Positions 7,841 through 15,018 of a stretch of DNA of 51,383 nucleotides are shown piece after piece (the first letter of the stretch is position 1; each line of letters opens with the position of its first letter). Below the pieces are notes generated by a model. The model made no database searches, was not told where the DNA came from, and was given only the letters and a program-made list of their open reading frames with translations. The stretch lies in contig ONVI01000034.1 in the NCBI GenBank assembly GCA_900321275.1, forward strand, positions 1-51,383, read 5' to 3'. A program made the translations under genes and the position numbers. Source of the stretch: an uncultured Eubacteriales bacterium. GTDB taxonomy: Bacteria > Bacillota > Clostridia > Oscillospirales > Oscillospiraceae.

Positions 7841-9049
7841 ATGAAAAAACTGATTGCCGGCATCATTGCCGTCCTGCTTGTCTTCGGGGTCTTCACCGTT
7901 TGGAACCAGAAGAATAACCCCTCCCCCGCCTCCGCCGCTTCGACGAAGCCCGCCGCCGAGAGCGCCGTGCCCGCTGCCGAGCCGACGCCCGTGCCGGAGA
8001 TTCACGGCCTGGACTACGAGGCCATCCGCGCCCTCCACGGAGAGGACGAGACCGCCATTGAGGTCGCGGGCGAGAAGCTGGACTGGGGCTTCTATGCCGA
8101 CTTCCTGCGCACCAACGGCATGCAGTATGAGGATTACTTCCGGCAGATGGCCGCCTATTACGGCGTCGCCGCGGACTGGGCCGGCTCCATCGGCGACGGC
8201 AGCGGCATGAACTACGCCCAGGGCCTGCTCAGCGAGACCGACGATACCCTCGCAAGCTTTTTGTCCATCCACGCCCTTGCGAAGGAAAAGGGCGTCACCC
8301 TCGATGAGGAGGCCGCAAAGAAGCTGGAGCCCGAGCAGATGGCGAAGGACATCTGCGGCGAGGACGCGACGGTCGATCAGCTCAAAGAGGTGCTGGAGCG
8401 GGACAGCTACATGACCCTCGACGGCTTCCGCTTTTACAGTGAATCCGTTGCCCTCTACAGCGCCCTGTATGAAGCCCTCTACGGCAAGACGGGCGAAAAG
8501 CTCACCGACGAAGAGGTCATCGACGCGCTGGAGAAGGACGGCTATCTCGCCGCCCACCACATCCTCTTCATGACCATCGACCCCATGACCGGCAAGGAGC
8601 TGGAGGCCGACGTCGTCGACGAAAAGCTCAAACAGGCGGAGGAAATCACCAAAGAGCTGCGCGCCATCGAGGATCCGGAGGAGCTTTTGAAGCGCTTTGC
8701 CGAGCTCAAGGAGCAGTACTGCGAGGACACCGGCAAGGAAGCCTATCCCGACGGCTACACCTTTACCCCCGGCGTCATGGTCAAGGAGTTTGAGGATACA
8801 GTCATGGCACTCGGCGAGTACGAGATCTCCGATCCCGTCAAGACCAGCTACGGCTACCATGTGATCATGCGCCTGCCGCTGAGCGCCGACAGCAAGCTCT
8901 CCACCGCCACCGGCACCCCCGTGACCGCCCGGGAGAGCGTCGCCCAGAACGCCATCACTGCCGAGCTGGATCAGTACTTCCAGGATCACCCCGCGGAATA
9001 TATCGAGGGCCTGGAGGAGCTGGATCTGACGCAGTATATCAAGAAGTAA
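7841..9049 (+). CDS. membrane-anchored parvulin-type peptidyl-prolyl isomerase
   Basis: 402 residues behind AAGGAGA. Residues 5-21 are a hydrophobic signal or anchor; there is no lipobox Cys. A Ser/Ala/Pro-rich linker follows, then a SurA/PrsA-like helical chaperone region, and a rotamase domain from about 232 to 355 starting AAHHILF and ending YGYHVI, both typical of PpiC domains. Family members fold secreted proteins outside the membrane. It appears to be monocistronic, with its own promoter and a perfect hairpin after the stop. PrsA is normally a lipoprotein, so this is a PrsA-like variant held by an N-terminal helix. Confidence 0.82.
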   Translation: MKKLIAGIIAVLLVFGVFTVWNQKNNPSPASAASTKPAAESAVPAAEPTPVPEIHGLDYEAIRALHGEDETAIEVAGEKLDWGFYADFLRTNGMQYEDYFRQMAAYYGVAADWAGSIGDGSGMNYAQGLLSETDDTLASFLSIHALAKEKGVTLDEEAAKKLEPEQMAKDICGEDATVDQLKEVLERDSYMTLDGFRFYSESVALYSALYEALYGKTGEKLTDEEVIDALEKDGYLAAHHILFMTIDPMTGKELEADVVDEKLKQAEEITKELRAIEDPEELLKRFAELKEQYCEDTGKEAYPDGYTFTPGVMVKEFEDTVMALGEYEISDPVKTSYGYHVIMRLPLSADSKLSTATGTPVTARESVAQNAITAELDQYFQDHPAEYIEGLEELDLTQYIKK

Positions 9050-9055
9050 TACTAT

Positions 9056-9086
9056 TTTTCCATAAAACACTGTGTTTTATGGAAAA
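9056..9086 (+). terminator. hairpin after prolyl isomerase gene
   Basis: A 15-bp perfect stem (9056-9070 with 9072-9086, TTTTCCATAAAACAC and its complement) four bases after the stop region. The A/T flanks allow termination in either direction. Two further hairpins follow at about 9090-9135. Confidence 0.65.
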
Positions 9087-9182
9087 GGCAACGCGCGAAC
9101 GCGCGCTGCCTGTTTTGTGCCAAAGGGCACAAAACACGTCTCACTTTCATAGCGTTTTATGGGAGACCAGTATAAGATAAGC

Positions 9183-9225
9183 AAAACGTGTCATGGCTTC
9201 GCGAAGCGAAGCCATGACACGTTTT
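9183..9225. terminator. 20-bp perfect hairpin between convergent genes
   Basis: Stem 9183-9202 pairs perfectly with 9206-9225 around a GAA loop; the stem runs AAAACGTGTCATGGCTTCGC. It overlaps the stop codon of the minus-strand 55-residue gene and ends in T4 on both strands, so it suits bidirectional termination. Confidence 0.7.
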
Positions 9226-9391
9226 ATTGTATATGCTCCTCGGTGATGTCGTCGAGAACGCGAAAGCCCATCTCTTCGGGCTTTGCGATCGGGAACTTCG
9301 CGATGGAAACGCTGTCGAAGCGCGGCGCGATGCGGGTCTCCGGATCCAGCCGCGGGTTCTCCGGCGGCTTTTTTGTTTTCTTCTTCGCCAT
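9224..9391 (-). CDS. 55-residue basic hypothetical protein
   Basis: A short minus-strand frame with ATG at 9391 behind GGGAGGTGA and a TAA inside the 20-bp hairpin. The protein begins MAKKKTKKPPENPRLDP, is Lys/Pro-rich at the N-terminus and ends acidic (DDITEEH). Third codon positions are GC-rich like neighbouring genes. The ribosome binding site, codon bias and terminator together support it as real despite its size. No family is recognised and no membrane segment is present. It converges on the prolyl isomerase gene. Confidence 0.6.
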   Translation of the reverse strand: MAKKKTKKPPENPRLDPETRIAPRFDSVSIAKFPIAKPEEMGFRVLDDITEEHIQ

Positions 9392-9439
9392 GCCTTCACC
9401 TCCCGCCGTCAGTTTGCCCCGCCGCGGGGCGCGTTATGC

Positions 9440-9469
9440 TTGACAGCCGTCAGGTCAAAAGCTTATACT
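9440..9469 (+). promoter_or_regulatory. promoter upstream of the PI-PLC gene
   Basis: TTGACA (9440-9445), 18-bp spacer, TATACT (9464-9469). The gene starts at 9674, so the leader would be about 200 nt and would contain the inverted-repeat element at 9538-9643. Confidence 0.6.
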
Positions 9470-9537
9470 ATTCCCTAATAGAAATCGCAAAGTCTTTTCG
9501 GCAAAATTTGTGCCATACTTCAAGGAATAATATTCTA

Positions 9538-9643
9538 ATACTATTATCCAATAAGATGGCTTGGAATTTTCGCGAGGCAGAATTATGTCAGGCGAGGCAG
9601 CGTCCGCAGGAAATACTTTGTGTATTTTCAAGGATAATAGTAT
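9538..9643. mobile_element. 106-bp element with 12-bp perfect terminal inverted repeats
   Basis: ATACTATTATCC at 9538-9549 is exactly inverted at 9632-9643. The interior shares the block GCAGGAAATACTTTGTGTAT with the TTAAGGCAACACCGC elements at 31015, 42929 and 46723, so it looks like a relative with different ends. Confidence 0.55.
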
Positions 9644-9673
9644 AATAAACAAAAAAGCACCGGAGGAACGATT

Positions 9674-10651
9674 GTGAAAAAAATCATCGGGCATGTCCTG
9701 GCCTTCGCGCTGGCGCTGCTGATCCTCTTCGCCCTGGGCTTTTTCCTGCTCCCCCTGGCCGAAACCGTCAACAAAACGCCCGTCCCCGGCAGCGCCGACT
9801 GGATGAAACGCCTGCCGGACGACTTTCTGCTGAGCGATATCCTCATCCCCGGCACGCATGACAGCGCGACGCAGTATGTGCAGCTGGCCTGGTTCTCCAA
9901 ATGCCAGGATCTCAGCATTTCAGAGCAGCTGAACGCGGGCTGCCGTTATCTGGACATCCGCCTGGGCGACGCGGAAAAGGGATCGCCTTACCCGCGCCTG
10001 ACGCACGGCTTTACCAACTGCAAAAGCAGTTTACCGGGCGGCACGCTGACGCTGGACACGGTTTTGGACGACTGCTACGCCTTCCTGAAACAGCACCCGG
10101 CGGAGACCGTCCTTTTTGCCGTCAAACATGAGCACGGCGATTCGTCCGTCGCGGCGATCCAGCGCGTGATGCAGGATCTCATCTCAAAGCAGGAGCAGAG
10201 CTGGCTGCTGACCGACACGATCCCGACCCTGGGCGAGGCGCGGGGCAAGCTGGTGCTGCTGCGCCGCTGGGAGGATGAGGCCGGGCTGGGAAAGGCGGCC
10301 GGCATCCCCTTCCGCTGGCCGGATCAGAAGGACCGGGAGGACACGAGCCTCGCCGCCGCCCGGGAGCCGCAGGGCGGCTATACCCTCTGGGTGCAGGATC
10401 GCTTTAAATACGACACGGACGAGAAGTGGGCCGCCTTCACCGAGGGACTGAAAACGGAGCGCGAGGCGGGCGACGTGCTTTTGAGCTTCCTGAGCACCAA
10501 CGGCAGCGGCGCCTACGGCCATCCCTGGAAGTATGCCAGGGCGCTCAACGAAAAGCTGGAAGCGCTGCGCAGGAGCGATCTCAACGGCTGGATTATCGTG
10601 GACTTCGCTACGCCGAAGCTTGCGCAGAAGATCTACGAGGCAAATTTTTAA
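9674..10651 (+). CDS. membrane-anchored PI-PLC X-domain phosphodiesterase-like protein
   Basis: 325 residues from a GTG start behind GGAGGAA. Residues 4-28 form an N-terminal hydrophobic anchor or signal. The X domain shows both expected catalytic histidines: PGTHDSAT near residue 60 and LTHGF near 109, with RYLDIRLGD between them. Bacterial PI-PLC-like enzymes cleave phosphatidylinositol or related glycerophosphodiesters by a His-His mechanism, without calcium in the classical cases. Substrate and export are inferred. The gene stands alone between its own promoter and a strong terminator shared with the convergent lipoprotein gene. Confidence 0.8.
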   Translation: MKKIIGHVLAFALALLILFALGFFLLPLAETVNKTPVPGSADWMKRLPDDFLLSDILIPGTHDSATQYVQLAWFSKCQDLSISEQLNAGCRYLDIRLGDAEKGSPYPRLTHGFTNCKSSLPGGTLTLDTVLDDCYAFLKQHPAETVLFAVKHEHGDSSVAAIQRVMQDLISKQEQSWLLTDTIPTLGEARGKLVLLRRWEDEAGLGKAAGIPFRWPDQKDREDTSLAAAREPQGGYTLWVQDRFKYDTDEKWAAFTEGLKTEREAGDVLLSFLSTNGSGAYGHPWKYARALNEKLEALRRSDLNGWIIVDFATPKLAQKIYEANF

Positions 10652-10658
10652 GATAAGG

Positions 10659-10689
10659 GGCAGCCCGGCGTTGACAACGCCGGGCTGCC
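10659..10689. terminator. bidirectional terminator
   Basis: 14-bp GC-rich stem (GGCAGCCCGGCGTT, 10659-10672, with 10676-10689), 3-nt loop, between the convergent PI-PLC and lipoprotein genes. Confidence 0.8.
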
Positions 10690-10711
10690 GTTACATTTTC
10701 CGTGTTGCGGC

Positions 10712-11266
10712 TTATCGTAATCCGCAGGCGTAGCTGACCATCTCCACGGCGCGGACGGAACGGTCGTTCCAGGGATAGAGGCTGGATTCGATCCCCGCGT
10801 CGGCCATGAGCTCCTCGGCGTGCTCGCCCCGGAGGTCGTAGGAGCGGTCGTAGACGGACAGAATACTCTCAAGGAAGATGCGGAGGTTTTCGTCGCTCTG
10901 CCGATCCATCCAGGTGCCGACGGCGGAGTAGATCTCGTCATCCGTGAGCTTCGTCTCCGCGCCCCAGTCCAAAAGCCACGCCGCAACCCGCGCCGCGCGG
11001 AGAGAGGTGCCGGCCGAGCCCGGATAGACCGAGAGCGTCGCATCCAGAATTTTGTCCAGCGCCTCGTCGTGGACCGGCGGCAGATCGGGCTGCAGGGGCA
11101 GCGGGTCCGGCGTCGGGGCGGGCGTGGGCTCCGGTGTCGGCTCCGGCGTCGGCGCTTCGGTCACGGCGACGGTCGGCTTCGGCGTGGGGGCGGGGTTCGT
11201 TTTCCCGCAGGCAGAGAGAATAAAAATCAAGCAAAGGCTGAGAATAAGGGCAAATGTTCTTTTCAT
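10712..11266 (-). CDS. Pro-rich lipoprotein of unknown function
   Basis: 184 residues starting at ATG 11266 behind AAGGAGG; an in-frame extension upstream is rejected because it lacks that site. The signal peptide ends in a clear lipobox LSAC with Cys20, so it should be lipidated and processed by LspA. Residues 25-65 are a (T/P-E-P) repeat linker typical of a cell-wall-spanning spacer. The C-terminal half (about 75-184) is a small globular, mostly helical domain that I do not recognise. The gene stands alone. Confidence 0.75.
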   Translation of the reverse strand: MKRTFALILSLCLIFILSACGKTNPAPTPKPTVAVTEAPTPEPTPEPTPAPTPDPLPLQPDLPPVHDEALDKILDATLSVYPGSAGTSLRAARVAAWLLDWGAETKLTDDEIYSAVGTWMDRQSDENLRIFLESILSVYDRSYDLRGEHAEELMADAGIESSLYPWNDRSVRAVEMVSYACGLR

Positions 11267-11285
11267 GGCGGCCTCCTTTATTAAA

Positions 11286-11490
11286 AAGAAAAGTATTGTC
11301 TGCTGACATCCCTCGGAGAGGAAACTTATGTGCTCTGTTCTATTGGACGCATTTTCCATCGGTTTGTTCCCATTTCGTCACCGACAGGGTAGCACCACCG
11401 GGAGCCTGCGTCAAGAGAATACGGTATAGTGTACAAATCCCGCTATACCCGACTGTGCAAATTCTACAGACCAGCCGAAAGATTTTTTCC
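11286..11490. other. spacer between divergent lipoprotein and pyrR genes
   Basis: No convincing gene. It holds only a weak minus-strand TTGACG/TACCCT pair (11414-11392 region) and a 7-bp inverted repeat GGTATAG...CTATACC near 11423-11450. Confidence 0.4.
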
Positions 11491-11493
11491 CTC

Positions 11494-11522
11494 TTGCTTT
11501 TTTGGGGCGATGCACCTATAAT
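11494..11522 (+). promoter_or_regulatory. pyrR promoter
   Basis: TTGCTT (11494-11499), 17-bp spacer, consensus TATAAT (11517-11522). Transcription would start near 11529 and run through the attenuator. Confidence 0.75.
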
Positions 11523-11542
11523 CACCGCAGACAAAGGTTTTT

Positions 11543-11638
11543 AAGCGCGGTACAGAGAGACCGGCAAGATCGTCATAACGGGCCATGCCCGGAGTATGGC
11601 CATGGAGTGCGTCTTGTCGGGATCGGCAGGACTTTTTT
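11543..11638 (+). promoter_or_regulatory. PyrR-dependent transcription attenuator
   Basis: A PyrR-binding-loop-like hairpin GGT-ACAGAGAG-ACC lies at 11549-11562; family consensus loops contain CAGAGAGG. Bases 11561-11570 (CCGGCAAGAT) can pair fully, with G-U pairs allowed, to 11611-11620 (GTCTTGTCGG) as an antiterminator. Alternatively 11611-11618 pairs with 11625-11632 (GGCAGGAC), followed by T6 (11633-11638), as a terminator. The mutually exclusive pairings and the downstream pyrR support UMP-dependent attenuation. Confidence 0.75.
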
Positions 11639-11661
11639 CATGCCCAAAAGAGGTGTCGGCA

Positions 11662-12198
11662 ATGAGACAAAAGGCACAGCTCATGGATGAGGCGGCGCTG
11701 AACCGCGCCCTGATGCGCATCTCCCACGAGATCGCGGAGAAGAACAAGGGCGTGGAGAACGTGGTGCTGGTGGGCATCCGGCGTCGCGGCGGGCCGATCG
11801 CCGAGCGCATCTGCGGCAATATCCGCCGCATCGAGAGCGCCCAGGTGCCCGTCGGCAGTATCGACATCCGCTTCTACCGCGACGATCTCAGTTTGGAAAA
11901 CGAGTCCCCCGCCGTCCGGAAAACGGAGCTGCCCTTCGACGTGACGGGCAGAGACGTGGTGCTGGTGGACGACGTGATCTATACCGGCCGCACGGTGCGC
12001 GCCGCCATCGAGGCGGTCTTCTCCTGCGGCAGGCCGCGCACGATCCAGCTCGCGGTGCTCATCGACCGGGGCCACCGGGAGCTCCCCATCCGCCCGGACT
12101 ATGTGGGCAAGAACGTCCCCAGCTCCCGCGCGGAGCTTATCGAGGTTCGCCTTCCCGAGTTCGACGCCGAAACCGGCGTGTGGCTCATGGAGATATAA
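11662..12198 (+). CDS. pyrR: bifunctional pyr operon attenuation regulator / uracil phosphoribosyltransferase PyrR
   Basis: 178 residues, the usual PyrR length. The PRPP-binding motif [16 protein letters not shown] is near residue 100, and the conserved [11 protein letters not shown] and [11 protein letters not shown] segments are present. In Firmicutes PyrR binds pyr leader RNA when UMP is high and promotes termination; it also has uracil phosphoribosyltransferase activity. The start at 11662 follows AGAGGTG and lies 24 nt past the attenuator T-tract. uraA follows after a repeat-filled gap, giving a regulator-transporter pair. Biosynthetic pyr genes are not in the window. Confidence 0.93.
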   Translation: MRQKAQLMDEAALNRALMRISHEIAEKNKGVENVVLVGIRRRGGPIAERICGNIRRIESAQVPVGSIDIRFYRDDLSLENESPAVRKTELPFDVTGRDVVLVDDVIYTGRTVRAAIEAVFSCGRPRTIQLAVLIDRGHRELPIRPDYVGKNVPSSRAELIEVRLPEFDAETGVWLMEI

Positions 12199-12398
12199 CC
12201 TCCCTCTCTGAGGGAGGTGGCATCCGGTCGATCCCCCGCGAGACCGGATGACGGAAGGAGTCAACGCCGCCCATTATGAGCGCTCGGAAAAACGGATGAC
12301 TCCCTCAGTCACGGCGCTTGCGTGAGACGCGCCGCGACAGCAAGCTTTGAATGTCGCACGCTTCCCGCGCGTCAGCATGCTCCCTCAAAGGGGGAGCC
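12199..12398. repeat. family-1 repeat, full-length copy
   Basis: Starts directly after the pyrR TAA with CCTCCCTCTCTGAGGGAGG and the ATCCGGTC/GACCGGAT pair, and ends GCTCCCTC...GGGAGCC. Same layout as 668-890 with a diverged middle. It separates pyrR from uraA. Confidence 0.8.
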
Positions 12399-12403
12399 GA
12401 GCC

Positions 12404-12432
12404 TTGCCTCGCCCTATGGGAGAGGGTACAAT
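12404..12432 (+). promoter_or_regulatory. candidate uraA promoter at a repeat edge
   Basis: TTGCCT (12404-12409), 17-bp spacer, TACAAT (12427-12432). The -35 and spacer (GCCCTATGGGAGAGGG) resemble repeat sequence also seen near 30280. Downstream is a CCGGC/GCCGG hairpin and an ACAGAGAG run that could be a second PyrR-like loop or simply the ribosome binding site. Confidence 0.45.
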
Positions 12433-12505
12433 CAAGTCAGCACCCGGCTTTGCCGGCTGCAATAGAAATCTTTCAATGAAAATCTTACAGAGAGAGGGTT
12501 ATTGA

Positions 12506-13843
12506 ATGAACAACAAGAAAACCATCGACGGGCCTGTGTATGACGCGCGGGCGCTGGGTACCTCCAGAATGCTGGTGCTGGGCCTGCAGCACATGTTCGC
12601 CATGTTCGGCGCCACCGTGCTGGTTCCGGCGCTGACCGGCCTGGACGTCGCCACCACGCTGCTGTTTGCCGGTCTCGGCACGCTGCTGTTCCATGTGCTG
12701 ACCAAGGGCAAGGTTCCGGCCTTCCTGGGCTCCTCCTTCGCCTTCATCCCCGGCTATGCCGCCGTCGCCCCCAACGGCGAGGCCGACCTGCTGGTCTACG
12801 CCTGCTGCGGCGTGGCCTGCGTGGGCATCATGTACGCGATCCTTTCCGCGCTCTTCAAGACCTACGGCATCAAGAAGGTCATGCGCTTCTTCCCGCCCAT
12901 CGTCACCGGCCCCATCATCATCGCCATCGGCCTGAACCTCAGCTCCTCCGCCGTCAATAACTGCTCCTCCAACTGGCTGATCGCCATCGTCGCCATCGTG
13001 GTGGTCATCGGCGCGAACATGTACGGCAAGGGCATGGTCAAGATCGTCCCGATCCTGCTGGGCGTGGTGGTCTCCTACGTCTTCGCCCTGATCGTCGACC
13101 CCGCCGCCCGCGCGAATGTGGCCTCCACGGTCGCCTCCGCCAAGTGGTTCGGCCTGCCCATCTATTGGAACCGCACGGTCTTTGGCCTGCTGGGTTCCGG
13201 CAAGATCGACGGCGCCCTGCTGACCTCCGCGATCCTCACCATCGTCCCCCTGAGCCTGGCCACCATGGTTGAGCACATCGGCGACATCTGCGCCATCTCC
13301 TCCACCTGCGAGCGCAACTACCTCGTCGACCCCGGCCTGCACCGCACCCTCCTGGGCGACGGCCTGGCCACCTCTCTGGCGGCCCTCTTCGGCGCCCCCG
13401 CGAACACCACCTACGGTGAGAACACCGGCGTGCTGGCGCTTTCCAAGGTCTACGATCCCCGCGTGATCCGCCTCGCGGCCTGCTTTGCGATCATCTTCTC
13501 CTTCTGCCCGAAGTTTGCGGCCCTCGTCTCCGCCATGCCGGGCGCCACCATCGGCGGCGTCAGCCTCATCCTCTACGGTATGATCTCCGCGGTCGGCGTT
13601 CGGAACGTGGTCGAGAACAAGGTTGACTTCACCAACACCCGCAACGTCATCATCGCCGCCCTGATCCTGGTGCTGGCCATCGGCATCAACTACGCGGGCC
13701 CCATCCAGATCGGCATCGTGTCCCTCTCCGGTCTCGCTGTCGCCTCCATCGTGGGCATCCTGCTCAACGCGATCCTGCCCGGCAAGGACTACGAGTTCGG
13801 CGTCGACGCCCAGGGCGACACCGCCGTCAACTTCAAGGTGTAA
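12506..13843 (+). CDS. uraA: uracil/xanthine permease, NCS2 family
   Basis: 445 residues with about 12-14 hydrophobic segments. NCS2 hallmarks include GLQHMFAMFGATVLVP in the first helix, ATTLLFAGLGTLLF, the VEHIGDICAIS helix that carries the substrate-binding Glu/His, and the GAPANTTYGENTG motif. The family imports uracil or purine bases with protons. Following pyrR, it is most likely the uracil permease (also called pyrP). It starts behind GAGAGAGG and ends just before a strong terminator. Confidence 0.93.
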   Translation: MNNKKTIDGPVYDARALGTSRMLVLGLQHMFAMFGATVLVPALTGLDVATTLLFAGLGTLLFHVLTKGKVPAFLGSSFAFIPGYAAVAPNGEADLLVYACCGVACVGIMYAILSALFKTYGIKKVMRFFPPIVTGPIIIAIGLNLSSSAVNNCSSNWLIAIVAIVVVIGANMYGKGMVKIVPILLGVVVSYVFALIVDPAARANVASTVASAKWFGLPIYWNRTVFGLLGSGKIDGALLTSAILTIVPLSLATMVEHIGDICAISSTCERNYLVDPGLHRTLLGDGLATSLAALFGAPANTTYGENTGVLALSKVYDPRVIRLAACFAIIFSFCPKFAALVSAMPGATIGGVSLILYGMISAVGVRNVVENKVDFTNTRNVIIAALILVLAIGINYAGPIQIGIVSLSGLAVASIVGILLNAILPGKDYEFGVDAQGDTAVNFKV

Positions 13844-13869
13844 TACGGAACAGAACCTATAAAAAAACA

Positions 13870-13899
13870 GCCGGACGCTTTTGCGTCCGGCCGTTTTTT
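13870..13899. terminator. terminator between convergent uraA and the minus-strand cluster
   Basis: GCCGGACGC/GCGTCCGGC 9-bp stem with a T4 loop, A7 on the left and T6 on the right. Bidirectional; it closes both uraA and the long mutL-to-13898 cluster. Confidence 0.88.
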
Positions 13900-14086
13900 A
13901 CTTTTTCGCGTAGAGGAACATCCAGACCACAATGACCACCAGGGCGACAAGCACCACGACGCCGAGGACGGTATTGAGACCGCCGCTCAGAATCGTGACC
14001 GCCCCGCCCACGACCTTGACGAGCAGCACGATCACCGCGATCAGCACTGCCGCGCCCAGAATGGCAAAAATGACTTTCTTATCCAT
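13898..14086 (-). CDS. 62-residue two-helix membrane protein
   Basis: ATG at 14086 behind GGAGTGTGAAAG, whose first bases overlap the rluD stop region, so translation is probably coupled. The protein is nearly all hydrophobic: two predicted membrane helices (about 4-22 and 34-58) with a Gly-rich turn, and a C-terminal YAKK. No family is recognised. It is the last gene of the minus-strand cluster. Confidence 0.7.
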   Translation of the reverse strand: MDKKVIFAILGAAVLIAVIVLLVKVVGGAVTILSGGLNTVLGVVVLVALVVIVVWMFLYAKK

Positions 14087-14091
14087 AACTT

Positions 14092-15018
14092 TCACACTCC
14101 TGACTCTTTTACAAGCTTCTCCACGACCCGGCAGAAGTAATCCGGCCTCGGCGCGGTAAACGTCATCGTCTCCCCGGTTCTCGGGTGGACGAGGGTGAGC
14201 CTTCGCGCATGCAGGCACTGGCCCTCCAGCCCCTTGTCGGGGCATTTCGCGCCGTAGAGCCCGTCGCCCAGCAGCGGGTGCCCGATGCTCGACATATGTA
14301 CCCGGATCTGGTGGGTGCGCCCGGTCTCGAGACGGCAGCGCACCTGGGTGTAGCCGCGATACCGCGCCTCCACCGCCCAGTGGGTGACGGCGCTCTTGCC
14401 GTTTTTCTCGTTCACCGCCATGCGCTTGCGGTCGACGGGGTGCCTGCCCACGGGCCGGTCGATGACGCCCGCCTCCTCCCGGAGGGAGCCGCAGACCACC
14501 GCCTCATACTCGCGGAAAAGGCTGTGATCGCTCAGCTGCGCGGAGAGGCCCTGATGGGCAAAGTCGTTCTTTGCCGCCGCCAGCAGACCCGAGGTGTCCT
14601 TGTCGATGCGGTGGACAATGCCGGGGCGCTGCACGCCGCCGATGCCGGAGAGACTGTCGCCGCAGTGGAAAAGCAGGGCGTTGACCAGCGTCCCGTCCGG
14701 GTGCCCCGGCGCGGGGTGGACGACCATGCCGCGGGGCTTGTTCACGACGATGAGATCGCCGTCCTCATACACCACGTCCAGCGGGATGTCCTGCGCCTCC
14801 AGCGGCAGCGCCGCCGTCTCGGGAAAGCGGAAGAGCAGCTCTCCCCCCGCCTGGGCGCGGGCATTTTTTTTGATCGCCCTGCCGTCCAGCGTCACCGCCC
14901 CGGCCTCGATGCACTTCTGGATCAGGCTGCGCGAGAGGCCGGGGTAGATGCGCGAGAGGAGAGCGTCGATCCGTTCTCCGCTCTCCTCGCTCGTTAACTG
15001 TATCCGTTCTTCGTCCAT
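14092..15018 (-). CDS. rluD: RluA/RluD-family 23S rRNA pseudouridine synthase
   Basis: 308 residues with an N-terminal S4 RNA-binding domain (ERIDALLSRI through about residue 65) and the catalytic domain. The catalytic Asp is in HRIDKDTSGLL near residue 137. NKPRGMVVHPAPGH and the LETGRTHQIRVH motif are also diagnostic. The family isomerises uridines in large-subunit rRNA. ATG 15018 is preferred over GTG 15021 because it forms a TGATG overlap with the lspA stop. RluD is the usual partner of LspA in Firmicutes; the exact target uridine cannot be read. Confidence 0.9.
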   Translation of the reverse strand: MDEERIQLTSEESGERIDALLSRIYPGLSRSLIQKCIEAGAVTLDGRAIKKNARAQAGGELLFRFPETAALPLEAQDIPLDVVYEDGDLIVVNKPRGMVVHPAPGHPDGTLVNALLFHCGDSLSGIGGVQRPGIVHRIDKDTSGLLAAAKNDFAHQGLSAQLSDHSLFREYEAVVCGSLREEAGVIDRPVGRHPVDRKRMAVNEKNGKSAVTHWAVEARYRGYTQVRCRLETGRTHQIRVHMSSIGHPLLGDGLYGAKCPDKGLEGQCLHARRLTLVHPRTGETMTFTAPRPDYFCRVVEKLVKESGV

